Assembly (NCBI RefSeq): GCF_963924675.1
Contig: NC_089221.1
Location: forward strand, 136,566,263 to 136,630,262
Reading direction: 5' to 3'
Length of the DNA stretch: 64,000 nt
Origin: Phocoena phocoena
Lineage: Eukaryota; Chordata; Mammalia; Artiodactyla; Phocoenidae
Positions 9,665 to 20,095 of the stretch are shown here, piece after piece; positions within the stretch are counted from its first letter, which is position 1; each line of letters starts with the position of its first letter. The position numbers and the translations under genes are program-made. The notes below the pieces were generated by a model. It saw only the letters and a list, made by a program, of their open reading frames with translations. It was not told the origin of the DNA and made no database searches.

Positions 9665-10454
9665 CCTGGTCTTCTCCTCCTCCCTCTGCCGGAATTCCGT
9701 TTTAGGTAGGTCCGGGGGTATGGCCTGGGCATTGGGACTTTTAAAAGCTCTCCAGGCAACGGTTTCTGATTAGAATTTTACATTGTATTTATTAATCTAT
9801 TTTTGGCAAGTGATGGTTTTCTATTTCAGGTAATGAAGTAAAATTTCTTCTCAGTATCAATTGACTTAAGAAAATTAGTAAGTGCCCATTTAAAAAAAAC
9901 CCCACAAAATGGCATTTGGATATGGTAAAAACAAAATATGCATGGAGTGAACTTTGGGAAATCTTTGGGTCCTTGCTTCATGCTACAATTTCTGACCTCT
10001 TGTCGGTCCAGTCTCCTCAAAAATAAAATAGAAATAATTATTCCAGGTCACCTTTTTCTCAGTGGGTTTACTCTGGGAATCAAATGATTGAGCTTTGTTA
10101 AGTTTTGTTGATTTGCTAAACAAATGTGAGGAAGGAAATAATGGTGCAGGGAGGGCTAGTTGGCAGATTTACTGAGGGCTGGATTTGGGGCATCTTAGAC
10201 CAGGCTATTTGGAAGTATTGATTTCCAGGTACCATCTTCTCTCTCTTCCCACCAGAATGACCCACTGGTTTCCAGTAAAGTTATCATAGCCTACAGTAAT
10301 GATTGATTTGCTCCAGTGGTAAACTAAAGAACAACTCACAGTCCCACCAAGGCCTCCAAGGGTTGCATGTTCTAACAACAGCTGGACATCTTGTGTTCCT
10401 GCCCCCTCAGTCAGGATCTTCCACACGTTGGTGAGTATGGAGGAGGTGCTGGCC
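9665..10454. other. No recognised feature
   Basis: Mixed sequence with no assignable repeat. The left half of a 155-codon minus-strand open frame (10205-10672) lies here; I recognise no protein in it. Confidence 0.45.
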
Positions 10455-10459
10455 TGGCT

Positions 10460-10570
10460 CTCTGCAGACTGAATTATAGTCCTGGTTCTGCACCTACCCG
10501 CTGAGTGTCCTCCTCCATGGGCTGCCGTTTCTTCAGCAGATAAATGAGGGGCTTGGACCAGTTGAAGACG
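10460..10570 (+). mobile_element. Weak MIR-like fragment
   Basis: AGTCCTGGTTCTGCACCTAC and TTTCTTCAGCAGATAAATGA follow the order of the MIR core (tcccggctctgccactta ... tttcctcatctgtaaaatga). The match is poor, and it lies within the 155-codon open frame that I do not accept as a gene. Confidence 0.35.
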
Positions 10571-10914
10571 AAGTCCAAACTCAGATGCCTTCAGCACCAA
10601 AGAGGTGACCCAAATGTAAGGCTCTGCCAAGGGAATTGGGAGTGGTTGGGCCTGTGGCCAAGTGGAGAGCACAGTCTCACAATAAAGATATTCAGATTCA
10701 ATTTCTAAAAACCATGGTGTGGTCTAAACAATAAATCTGCAAGATGACAATTGGCAATTCTTGGATGCGGTAGTTTCTAAGATCCCTTTTAGTTCTAAAA
10801 ATAAGTTTATGATAGTAAAATAAATTCACAGTTTCTGCTAGAGGTTTTTGATATGATGGCTATATTCGGTAATACCCAGGGGCTTCCTTGATAAAAAGAC
10901 CCAACATTTAAAAT

Positions 10915-11050
10915 AAGAGCTAAGGTTCACATGCTAAATTCTCTAAAACCATTATCTCATTTAATCCCTGCCACAGCCCTGTGAGGTCAGTACTATTATA
11001 ACTGCTTCATAAAGAATGAGGAAATTGAGGCTCAGAGAGTTTGTCTTTTA
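10915..11050 (-). mobile_element. MIR SINE fragment
   Basis: Reversed MIR: CATTATCTCATTTAATCCCT, CAGCCCTGTGAGGTCAGTAC, TGAGGAAATTGAGGCTCAGA. Confidence 0.75.
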
Positions 11051-11066
11051 AGTAAGATCTCTAAAA

Positions 11067-11612
11067 CAGCACCATCCAATAGAAATATAATGTGGGTCAC
11101 ACGTCATTTTGAATTTTCAAGTAGTCATGTTTAAAAAAAGTGAAAAGAAACAAGTGAAATTAATTTTAATAATATATTTTATCAACTTGGAACATTATCA
11201 TCTCAAAATATAATCAATGTTAAAACTAATTAATGAGGGACTTCCCTGGTGGCACAGTGGTTATGCAGGGGACACGGGGTCGAGCCCTGGTCTGGGAAGA
11301 TCCCACGTGCCGCAGAGTAACTAAGCCCGTGTGCCACAACTACTGAGCCTGCGCTCTAGAGCCTGTGAGCCATGACTACTGAGCCCGTGTGCCACAACTA
11401 CTGAAACCCACACGCCTAGAGCCCGTGCTCTACAACAAGAGGAACCACCAAAATGAGAAGCCTGTGCACTGCAACGAAGAGTAGCCCCCTCTTGCTGCAA
11501 CTAGAGAAAGCCTGTGTACAGCAACGAAGACCCAACGCTGCCAAAAAAAAAAAAATTAATTAATGAGATACCTTACATTCCTTTTTGTACTCAGTCCTTG
11601 AAATCTAACGTT
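11067..11612. mobile_element. hAT-Charlie-like nonautonomous element, split by a SINE
   Basis: Starts with the terminal-repeat-like CAGCACCATCCAATAGAAAT, then A/T-rich interior (GTGAAATTAATTTTAATAAT). It resumes after the SINE with TTAATGAGATACCTTACATT and CAGTCCTTGAAATCTAACG. The right terminal repeat is missing where the next L1 begins, so it is truncated. Confidence 0.6.
11238..11556 (+). mobile_element. CHR SINE, long-bodied type, with internal deletion
   Basis: Plus copy with TSD TAATTAATGAG at 11227-11237 and 11557-11567. Its long 3' body reads GAGAAGCCTGTGCACTGCAA ... CAACGAAGACCCAACGC. About 17 bases normally between the A-box (CAGTGGTT) and ATGCAGGGGACAC are missing. Confidence 0.9.
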
Positions 11613-12312
11613 TTCTCCTTTTATAAGACATAGCTCTATTGAACTGTAATTCACATACCATACAATTCTCCCATTTAAAGTGTACAATTAAATGATTTTT
11701 AGTACATTCACATATGTGCAACCATCTCCATAGTCAAGTTTAGAACCTTTTCATCGATTTGAGATGAACCCCATATTCTTTAGCTGTTATGCTCCTAATA
11801 ACCTGGTTGCTTCCCTATGCAACCACTCATCTACTTTCTGTTTCTATAGGTTTCAATTCTGGACATTTCATACAAATGGAAACATATAATATGTGGTCTT
11901 TTGTGACTAGCTTCTTTTCTTCTTTTGTTTACAAGCTTCATCCATATATAGCATATATCAGTGCTTCATTCCTTCTTATGCACAAATAATATTCCATTGT
12001 ATGATTGCATCACATTTGGTTTATCCATTTGTCTGTTGATGGATATTTGGGTCGTTTCCACCTTTTTGCTGCTTTGAATAATTCTGCTATGACATTTGTA
12101 TGCAAGTTTCTGTGTGGACATATGTTTTAATATCTCTTGGGGTTGTTACCTAGGGTTGCAATTGCTGGGTCATATGGTAACTCGATGCTTGATCGTTTGA
12201 GGAACTGCCAGACTGTTTTCCAAAGTGGCTATACCCTTTTACATCCCCGTCAGCTGTGTATGAGGGTTCCAATTTCTCTACAGTCTTATCAACACTTGTT
12301 GTTCACCCGACT

Positions 12313-12521
12313 TTTTTTTTTTTTTTTTTTGTGGTACGCGGCCTCTCACTGTTGTGGCCTCTCCCATTGCGGAGCACAGGCTCCGGACGTGCAGGCTCAG
12401 CAGCCATGGCTCACGGGCCCAGCCGCTCCGTGGCATGTGGGATCTTCCCGGACCGGGGCACGAACCCACATCCCCTGCATTGGCAGGTGGACTCTCAACC
12501 ACTGCTCCACCAGGGAACCCC
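12313..12521 (-). mobile_element. CHR SINE, short-bodied young type (first of a pair)
   Basis: Minus copy with reversed A-tail T18 and head end at about 12521. Flanks CACCCGACT (12304-12312) and TACCCAACT (12522-12530) form an imperfect 9-bp TSD. The right copy was later reused as target by the next SINE. Confidence 0.9.
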
Positions 12522-12530
12522 TACCCAACT

Positions 12531-12734
12531 TTTTTTTTTTTTTCCGGTATGTGGGCCTCTCACCGTTGTGGCCTCTCCCGTTGCGGAGCACAGGCTCCAG
12601 ACGCGCAGGCTCAGCGGCCGTGGCTCATGGGCCCAGCCGCTCTGTGGCATGTGGGATCTTCCCGGACCGGGGCACGAACCCATGTCCCCTGCATCGGCAG
12701 GTGGACTTTCAACCACTGCGCCACCAGGGAAGCC
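12531..12734 (-). mobile_element. CHR SINE, short-bodied young type (second of a pair)
   Basis: Minus copy flanked by a perfect 10-bp TSD, CTACCCAACT, at 12521-12530 and 12735-12744. It inserted at the target duplication made by its neighbour. The two are same-strand and separated only by the shared target sequence. Confidence 0.92.
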
Positions 12735-13034
12735 CTACCCAACTTTTTGATTCTGGCCATCTTTAGTGGGTGTGATGTGTTATCTCATTGTGGTTTTGAT
12801 TTGGATTTCCCCATGACTAATGATATGGAGTGTCTTTTCATGTGTTTATTGGCCATTTAATACCTTTCTTGTAGAAATGTCTATTCAGATCCTTTGCCCA
12901 TTTGTTAATTGGGTTATTTGTCTTTCTATTATGTAGATATATGTGTTCTTTATATATCCTAGATACTAATTCCTTATCAGGTATGTGATCTGTGAATATT
13001 TTTCTCATTCTGTGGGTTGTCTTTTTACTTTCTT

Positions 13035-13312
13035 ATTTATTTATATTTTATTTTTGGCTGCTTTGGGTCTTTGTTGCTACACATGGGCTTTCTCTAGTTG
13101 CGGCAAGCGGGGTCTTCTCTTGTTGCAGAGCATGGGCTCTAGGCGCACAGACTTCAGTAGTTGTGGCTCTCAGGCTCTAGAGCACAGGCTCAGTAGTTGT
13201 GGCGCACACGGGCTTAGCTGCTCTGTGGCATGTGGGATCTTCCCGGACCAGGGCTCGAACCCGTGTCCCCTGCATTGGCAGGCAGGTTCTTAACCACTGC
13301 GCCACCAGGGAA
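13035..13312 (-). mobile_element. CHR SINE, long-bodied type
   Basis: Minus copy with reversed tail ATTTATTTATATTTTATTTT at left and head end GCCACCAGGGAA at right. A perfect 17-bp TSD, TGTCTTTTTACTTTCTT, lies at 13018-13034 and 13313-13329. Confidence 0.94.
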
Positions 13313-13428
13313 TGTCTTTTTACTTTCTTGGTGGTGTCCTTCAAGGCACAAAAGTTTTAAATTTTGATAAAGTTCAATTTATCTATTTCTTCTTTTGTTG
13401 CTTTTGCTAAAGCTCTAAGATGGAGGTA

Positions 13429-13725
13429 TATAGTGATAGACACCTACATTAAGTAAAAAGAAAGATCTCAAAGAAATAATCTTACTTTACACCTTAAGAA
13501 ACTAGAAAAAGAAGAGCAAACTAAGCCCAAAGTTTGCAGAAGGAATGAAATAACAAAGATCTGAGTGGAAATAAGTGAGAGACTAAAAAGACAATAGAAA
13601 AGATAAATGAAACTAAGAGCTGTGTTTTTGAAAAGATAAAATAGATAAAACTGTTAGCTAGATTTACCAAGAAAAACAATGAAGACTCAAATAAATAAAA
13701 TTAGAAATGAAATAGGCGACATTAC
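13429..13725 (+). mobile_element. L1 ORF2 fragment, plus strand
   Basis: Decayed L1 ORF2 sequence from the endonuclease-to-RT linker: TTAAGAAACTAGAAAAAGAA, GAAGAGCAAACTAAGCCCAA, and an AAATAAAATTAGAAATGAAA stretch equivalent to a QINKIRNE motif. Stop codons interrupt the frame. It lies between two minus-strand L1 segments. Confidence 0.75.
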
Positions 13726-13764
13726 CCATATGAAAAATATGATGAATGAACATTTTTCTCCTCT

Positions 13765-14530
13765 TCGAAGTGCTCAACATTTTTCCCTTCTTTCTTGAGA
13801 TAATCATGATTTTTCTGCTTACTCTTTTAATATGGTAAATTACATGTATAGGTTTATAAATGTCAACTCAACTTTACATTCCTGGAATTAACTCTACTTG
13901 ATTGTGATACATTGTTCTTTACATATTGCTGGCTTTGCTGTATCAGTGTTCATGGGTAAGATTAGTCTGTAATTTTCCTTCCTCAGAATACCCTCCTCAG
14001 TTTTTAGTGTCAAGGCTATGGTGGCCTCAAAACCAGTTGATGAGGGTTCCATTTTATTTATTGTGAAGTCTGACATGATTTCTTCTTTATATGTTTGGTA
14101 AAACTCATCAGTAATGCTATCTGGGCCTACAGTTTTCTTTTGGGAAGGTTTTAAATTATGTAATTAATTTATTTTATGGTTATAGTATTATTTTAATTTT
14201 CTCTTTCTTCTTGTGTCAGCTCTGATAATTTATATTTTTTTAGGAATTTGATTATTCAAAAATTTGGAATTTAGAAATACGTTTCAATATATTGTCCCTT
14301 ATGATCTTTTTAATGTCTAAAGTATCTAGAGTGATGCCCTTTTCATTTCTGATATTGATTATTTTTGTGTTCTCTTTGATCTCAATTTGTCTCACTAGGG
14401 ATAAGTTTTTTATTCAATTACTTTCTACTCTTACCATTTTTTTTCCTCCCACACTTTCTTTGGGTTTAATTTGTTATTTCATGTCTAACTTCTTGAGATG
14501 GAAGCATAGATCATTGACTTTTTTCAGTCT
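13765..14530 (-). mobile_element. L1 ORF2 RT-proximal fragment
   Basis: Reversed L1 ORF2. The minus-strand frame at 13894-14076 includes a decayed NYRPISLMN-like motif (reads NYRLILPMN), the start of the L1 reverse transcriptase. The right end (14455-14530) covers a LKKL...KPKE segment also present in plus orientation near 13500. Non-functional. Confidence 0.8.
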
Positions 14531-14535
14531 TTCTT

Positions 14536-14984
14536 TTTTTTTAAACATCTTTATTGGCGTATAATTGCTTTACAATGGTGTGTTACTTTCTGCTTTATAA
14601 CAAAGTGAATCAGTTATACATATACATATGTTCCCATATCTCTTCCCTCTTGCGTGTCCCTCCCTCCCACCCTCCCTATCCCACCCCTCCAAGCAGTCAC
14701 AAAGCACCGAGCCGATATCCCTGTGCCATGCGGCTGCTTCCCACTAGCTATCTACCTTATGTTTGTTAGTGTATATATGTCCATGCCTCTCTCTCACCCT
14801 GTCACAGCTCACCCTTCCCCCTCCCCATATCCTCAAGTCCGTTCTCCAGTAGGTCTGTGTCTTTATTCCTGTCTTACCCCTAGGTACTTCATGACATTTT
14901 TTTCCCTTAAATTCCATGTATATGTGTTAGCATATGGTATTTGTCTTTTTCTTTCTGACTTACTTCACTCTGTATGACAGACCT
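14536..14984 (-). mobile_element. Cetartiodactyl L1 3' end, 5'-truncated
   Basis: Minus-oriented L1 3' UTR: AACATCTTTATTGGCGTATA, CAATGGTGTGTTACTTTCTG, CCCTCCCTCCCACCCTCCCT, ACTTCACTCTGTATGACAG. It closely matches 37072-37543. The flanks TTCAGTCTTTCTT (14523-14535) and TTCATCTTTCTT (14985-14996) look like a TSD with one indel. Confidence 0.88.
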
Positions 14985-15074
14985 TTCATCTTTCTTAATA
15001 TAAGGGTCTTAAGATTGTAAGTTTCCCTATAAGCTTGATCTTAATTGGTGCCCCCCAATTAATTAATTATTATT

Positions 15075-15712
15075 GGTTATCTATTGTTACATCACCAGTT
15101 CCTATCAGAGTGCCCAGTCTCCCGTATGTTCAAAGTATTCCAAAGCCTTCTTATTTCATTCAGGAGAAAGCCAGAATCCTTGTATTGGCCCACTTGTCCC
15201 TCCGTGATCTGCCTTCTACTTCCTCATTGGTTTCATCTCCTGTTGTTTACTCACTCCTGTATTCATCCCAGATTGGCCCTCCTGCTGTTCCTTGGAAGCA
15301 TCAGATACACTCTTGTCTCAGGGCCTTTGCACTTGCTGCCACCCATATCTGGAAAGCCTATACTACAAATAGATGCCTGGCTTGCTGCTTTCCTTCATTC
15401 GGGTCTCTGTTGAAATGTACCTTTTCATAAAGGCCTTCTGTGACTACCTATATAAGATAGCACCCTTTAGCATACTCTGTCCTCTTTATCATTGTTTATT
15501 TTTCTTCATTATGCCTTTTGCCAACTGACACCAAATTATGTGTTGTTTTGTTTTGTTTTGTTTGGCTCTCCTCATCTCCCCTCTCTAGAATGTAAGCTCT
15601 CTGAGATAGGAAATTTTTTTTTTTCTGTTTTATTTACTGCTGTATCTCCAAAGTCTAGAACAGTGTCTGGAATATAGTAGATAATATACAATTATTCATT
15701 GATTGAATGGAC
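15075..15712 (+). mobile_element. L2 LINE 3' region, plus strand, well preserved
   Basis: Long collinear L2 match: CTCAGGGCCTTTGCACTTGC, a CTGGAAAGCC segment, TTGAAATGTACCTTTTCATA, AGAATGTAAGCTCTCTGAGA, CAGTGTCTGGAATATAGTAG and tail TTGATTGAATGGA. It has small insertions such as the GTTTT run near 15542-15560. The 131-codon frame at 15035-15430 lies here and is not a gene. Confidence 0.88.
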
Positions 15713-15890
15713 TCTGTGCTTGGAGTAGATCTGGATTAAATATTTCTGAATCTATCATTTATCAGCCATGTGAACTTGAGCAATCAAATGAAACTTTCTT
15801 AGCGCCAGTTCCTTTATTTGTATAATGGGGATAATAATGTTGCCCTGAGATACTGAATATACAAGTTCCTTATGAAGTATAAAATTATAA
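15713..15890 (+). mobile_element. MIR SINE fragment
   Basis: MIR order on plus: CATTTATCAGCCATGTGAAC, TTGAGCAATCAAATGAAACT, TTCCTTTATTTGTATAATGG, GGATAATAATGTTGCCCTGA. Confidence 0.75.
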
Positions 15891-16711
15891 TGAGACATTT
15901 TTAATATGATAGTCAGAAATGTCTTAACATGTTTAAATTTCTTTCTCTTTGGACTTCCATGCTATTAAAAATTCACTCCTTTGGGATAAGACATTTTGTT
16001 GCATTTGGCTCTAGTTGAATTTATAAGTATGTTTCTTGGAAAGGATAACATTTTTATGCTTCTGTAGCTTTAACAAGTCAGCAGGAATTCACATAGAATT
16101 CATTGTCCCTGAGGGCATGGGATATAGGAGGGGTGTTTTTCAATGGAGAAAGCAGCAAGTAAAGATCTGAAGCATGGGGAGAGGAAGTTCTGGAAGGGCA
16201 GTTTTAAGTGCACACTGGGGAAAAAATTAAGAAGTCTTTTATTAGTCAGGTAAGGATAGGTTATGCTACAATAAAAAAACCACCTCAAAATTTCAGTAGC
16301 ATGACCAAGAAAAGGTTAGTTTCTTGTCCATATAAAGTATGCTGTGAGTCCATGCTACCCTCCAGGGGATGGGGGCAGGAATAGTTGTGTTATTATATAT
16401 GTCTGTGTGTGGGACTTAGTAGGAAGTCTGAATTAAACAACTTTAATAAATTTAATAAAGTTTTATAAGATAATTGCAGTCCTATGTCCTGGCAGAAGAT
16501 TTTAGAGTTTATGTAGGAATATACTTGAATGTACTATTGTGATTCTGTAGCCCCTTCCACATAGAGTTTAGATGCAATTATTGCATTCTCCAACTAAAAG
16601 TTGTGTCATATATCTTTTGTGTGTGTGTGTATGTGTGTGGGGGGTGTATCTTGATGAATATATATGTTTATGCGGGAATGGGACACATTATTTGAATTAG
16701 AACTTTAAATG
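15891..16711. other. Mostly unassigned; contains an unnamed repeat-like segment
   Basis: The part at 16235-16385 (TATTAGTCAGGTAAGGATAG, CAGTAGCATGACCAAGAAAA) resembles a mammalian interspersed repeat that I cannot name with confidence. The rest is A/T-rich and unassigned. Confidence 0.35.
16617..16650 (+). repeat. (TG)n microsatellite
   Basis: Interrupted TG repeat followed by a G6 run and TGTATC. Confidence 0.85.
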
Positions 16712-16975
16712 CCACCATTTATTGAGCACTTTCTATGTACCAGGTACACTCCCAGGTACCAGGGGCTTTAGACATCTTATCTCATTTATTATAATTCTGA
16801 AAACAGCTCCTTGAGGTAGGTACTATTGTTGTACGCACTTTATAGTGAGGAACCGATGTTCAGCAGTGTGAAGTAATTTGACTTTAGTCACACAACTAAG
16901 TGGCAGAACTTAGACCAAATTCAGGTCTGCTTGGCTCCAGAGGCCATGATCTTAACCATAATGCAGTGCTGCCCA
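16712..16975 (-). mobile_element. MIR SINE, nearly complete
   Basis: Reversed MIR over most of its length: ATTTATTGAGCACTTTCTAT, CTTATCTCATTTATTATAAT, CTTGAGGTAGGTACTATTGT, AAGTAATTTGACTTTAGTCA, CACAACTAAGTGGCAGAACT, GCCATGATCTTAACCATAAT. Confidence 0.88.
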
Positions 16976-17424
16976 CCCCTCCCCATTTCCAGATAGTACG
17001 TCCTGGATGTATAAGTGCCGTTAAGTTTATCAACAAACCAAAATTGATGATGACAACATGATGATGATAAATGTAGTAATATGGTGGTGGTTATATTTGA
17101 TTTGACAGCATTTGGGCCTAAGTTAGACTGCCAAAGATGTCCTGTTGTATGTGTAACATTCCCAGCATTATAATTACTCCTTTGGGTTCAGACTTTGCAT
17201 GTGGCAGACCCCAGTTAAAATGCAAATGTATTTCCTGGGAGCAATAATATGTTAACACCAATCATTATGACTGCATCAGCAAGAAACAGCCGATTTCTAT
17301 CACCAGGGAATAATCAAGCAGAGAAGACAAAATTTAAAATAGTCAATGTGCTAGAAGGTAATTTAATGTAGTATATACTCAAATGAGAAATTAAATATAA
17401 TTAGTGGAAGTTATATTTCACATA
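16976..17424. other. No recognised feature
   Basis: A/T-rich sequence with a short GATGATGA-type run near 17046-17070. Nothing assignable. Confidence 0.5.
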
Positions 17425-17540
17425 AATATAATGGGTAGGCCAGTGAGGGAAGGGTCTCATAATTGGCAGTAATTATCAGGAGAGGTTTCTTGGAGTAGGT
17501 GGCACTTGATATGAGTCTTGAATTCCTGGGTGACTTGAAA
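17425..17540 (-). mobile_element. L2 LINE fragment
   Basis: Reversed L2: AGGAGAGGTTTCTTGGAGTA, GGTGGCACTTGATATGAGTC, TTGAATTCCTGGGTGACTTG. Confidence 0.55.
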
Positions 17541-18214
17541 ACCATATGTTTGTCTCATAATCCTGATTTCGTAAACACTCTGTAGTAATTCTCTCTTATT
17601 ATTTTTCTGCCCATAACAGTCTATCTTTCTCCATATTCTCTTCTCTTCTTTCTCTACACTAATTTAAAAAATGTGACTTGAGTGGGAACTTCATCTTTTT
17701 AAAGATCTTTGTCCTAGATAGTGTTTAATGGCTCACAGATAGGCACTTAATCTGATATGAGCCAGTCCTAATACCCAAACTTAAACAGCCATAGTTGATG
17801 AGTTCAATGGTGGGTAGCTGACCCAAGATTAGCCAGTTAGATCCGTTTGTAGGGTTTTTTGAGTTTGGGATAGAGAAAGTAAGTCTCAGTTCCTCTGTGG
17901 GTTTGTGCATTGTGAGATTTGAGATACGGAAGCTATGAATATAGTTCAAGAAAGAATAAAGTTGACGTACAGAATGAAACACATGAGACACACAGAGAGG
18001 GTCTTGGTGGAATTTAAGTTTGTGATTCCAGAGGTCTCTGAGATCCACCATTAAGAACTGATGTGGTTATTCAATCTTCATATGAATAATTTCTAAATAA
18101 TCTCCTCCCCCACTCCACCCCCCGACCCCCCATCCATCTTTTGCCCTTAGCTAGTCTGAGTTGAATTTTTGTCACATGCAACTAAGACAGTCCCGGCAAA
18201 TATTGTATTTTGTT
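17541..18214. other. No feature recognised with confidence
   Basis: The segment 17725-18055 may be a decayed LTR or transposon, but I cannot assign a family. A C-rich run lies at 18105-18133. The 108-codon minus-strand frame has no recognisable family. Confidence 0.4.
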
Positions 18215-18345
18215 TTATTGTAACTTCATGTTGAAATAGGTAGAATAGAGATTATCTTTATTTCATAGAGAATAAGATGAGGCTCAGAAAATATAATGTA
18301 GTGAAGACACTGAAAAATATGAGAAGTTGATCCAAAATTTCTCAC
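18215..18345 (-). mobile_element. Weak MIR fragment
   Basis: TTATCTTTATTTCATAGAGA and ATAAGATGAGGCTCAGAAAA follow the reversed MIR core order, strongly diverged. Confidence 0.45.
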
Positions 18346-19370
18346 ACTGGAGAAAACACTGGTAGGTACAGGGAGATGCAGGCAGGAAAAGTCTGCTAGT
18401 TTAGGAAACTAAGTGTATAAACTATGAATAAAGTAGCTTTCCATTGCTGTATTCTGAGTGCTCTGACGCCGAATTTGGTATCATTTTAGCTTGCGTTTTT
18501 CGTTTTTTGTTTTTTTGTCAGCAAAAGCTTGGCTTTTGAGGGAAAAGGAGGAAACCCAATTCCACCGCAGCACCTATTTCCCATTTTACTTAAGGTCCAT
18601 GGGGTTACCCAGGTGTGAAGTCAGTCATAACTCTCTGTACCTCAGGGATGTAATACTGACAAGGGTGGCTTTTGACAAGGGCTGATTTCAAAATGAAACT
18701 GAATGCTGATTGTTTCACTCTTATCAAAGCACGCTTGAATCTGTATTAACCTAGGGACACCAAGAGATTCAGAAAGAACAATCCCTGGAGTTTAAGGACA
18801 AACTTTGCTTATGCCATCTTTAAGTAAAGAAAAGAAAAAGAACTTAGGACATTTAACAATTTATCTCCTCTTTTATTTCAAATAAGATTTAAGGTGGTTT
18901 AAAGGATATGAAAATATAGGAAGACAATAAGTTAAACGTAGAAGAGAACTGAAAAAATAAATGACCATAAGAGTTAGGAGTGAGGCTCGTAAACAATGAA
19001 TATGATACAATCCTATACATTATGTGATAACTGGTCCCCAATTTAGGCTTTAAGCTTTCTTGTCAGTGCAAACAGGGAAACCTAATTGATTACACAGTTT
19101 GCAATGTTCATGAGATAAACCAAAGCAAATCCTTGGGAGAAGTACAACTGCATCTGATCCTGTGACCAAAAACAATGTGTCCCTGGGTTCTTACAAAGAG
19201 AGTACTGTGTTATATAATGTAAAAGGCCTCGAGTGCTCCTTCCAGGAGACCCAAGGATGAGATTCACAGCCCTGGCAGTATTATTTCTCAAATTTTAATC
19301 ATCTTTATAATTTCTGCTATATCTACATTTAAAAAATTATTAACCTAATATATTTCTAACATAGGTTTCA
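18346..19370. other. No recognised feature
   Basis: About 1 kb of mainly A/T-rich sequence with no named repeat, coding exon or RNA gene that I can support. Confidence 0.5.
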
Positions 19371-19386
19371 CTTGGATTCCATTTTA

Positions 19387-19757
19387 TTTTATTTTTTTAT
19401 TTTTATAAATTTATTTATTATTTTTAATTTATTTTTGCCTGCGTTGGGTCTTCGTGGCTGTGCGTGGGCTTTCTCTAGTTGCGGTGAGTGAGGGCTACTC
19501 TTCGTTGAGGTGCGTGGGCTTCTCATTGCAGTGGCTTCTCTTGTTGTGGAGCATGGGCTCTAGGTGCATGGGCTTCAGTAGTTGTGGCACGTGGGCTCAG
19601 TAGTTGTGGCTTGCGGGCTCTAGAGCGCAGGCTCAGTGGTTGTGGCGCATGGGCTTAGTTGTTCCACAGCATGTGGGACCTTCCCGGGCCAGGGCCGGAA
19701 CCCGTGTCCCCTGCGTTAGCAGGCGGATTCTTAACCACTGTGCCACCAGGGAAGTCC
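19387..19757 (-). mobile_element. CHR SINE, long-bodied type
   Basis: Minus copy with a long A/T-rich reversed tail (19387-19433), body GGCTTTCTCTAGTTGCGGTG and head end CCACCAGGGAAGTCC. A perfect 16-bp TSD, CTTGGATTCCATTTTA, lies at 19371-19386 and 19758-19773. At about 371 bp it is one of the longest copies. Confidence 0.94.
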
Positions 19758-19929
19758 CTTGGATTCCATTTTAAACTTAATTTCATCTTAGCAAGGTAGA
19801 TGGGCTAGTTCTAGTTTTCTAATACCCTTTAAATTAAGTTTATAAGTATTAAAATGAAAAAGTCTATTATAACCCCAAATTTTCTGATGTACCCCCTTGG
19901 TGCTACACCTTGGGAAACACTGGCTTAGA

Positions 19930-20095
19930 GAAAAAGAGAAATCTAACATTTGAATAACCATGACCTCATTACATCTTAATATCTCTCTTATGAAGTATTA
20001 TGACCATCAGTGTTGAGAATTCTGAGGTTACACAAGGTCCCACAATAACCAAGCCAGGATGAACCTCAAGTCCTCTGATGAAAGTCAAGTTCCAG
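19930..20095 (-). mobile_element. MIR SINE fragment, weak
   Basis: Reversed MIR features: CCTCATTACATCTTAATATC, GAATTCTGAGGTTACACAAG, AACCAAGCCAGGATGAACCT. Just left (19890-19925) is a hAT-terminus-like TTGGGAAACACTGG. Confidence 0.5.

Larger units (their letters stand above)
11613..13428 (-). mobile_element. L1M 3' portion with three nested SINEs
   Basis: Reversed L1M 3' UTR and ORF2 C-terminal region: CATTTAAAGTGTACAATTAA, TATTCCATTGTATGATTGCA, ATTGCTGGGTCATATGGTAA, CTTTAGTGGGTGTGATGTGT. SINEs at 12313-12521, 12531-12734 and 13035-13312 interrupt it. The sequence resumes on the other side of each one, so their order of arrival is clear. Coding potential is destroyed. Confidence 0.88.

Noticed and set aside
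10205..10672. 155-codon minus-strand open frame
   Set aside because: No recognised domain, partly overlaps a weak MIR, and lacks splice or promoter context.
12137..12860. Overlapping frames of up to 209 codons
   Set aside because: Derived from L1 plus two tandem SINEs; the repeated GPSRSVACGIFPDRGTNPCP wording is SINE translation.
15035..15430. 131-codon frame suggesting a protein
   Set aside because: Lies in a decayed L2 3' region.
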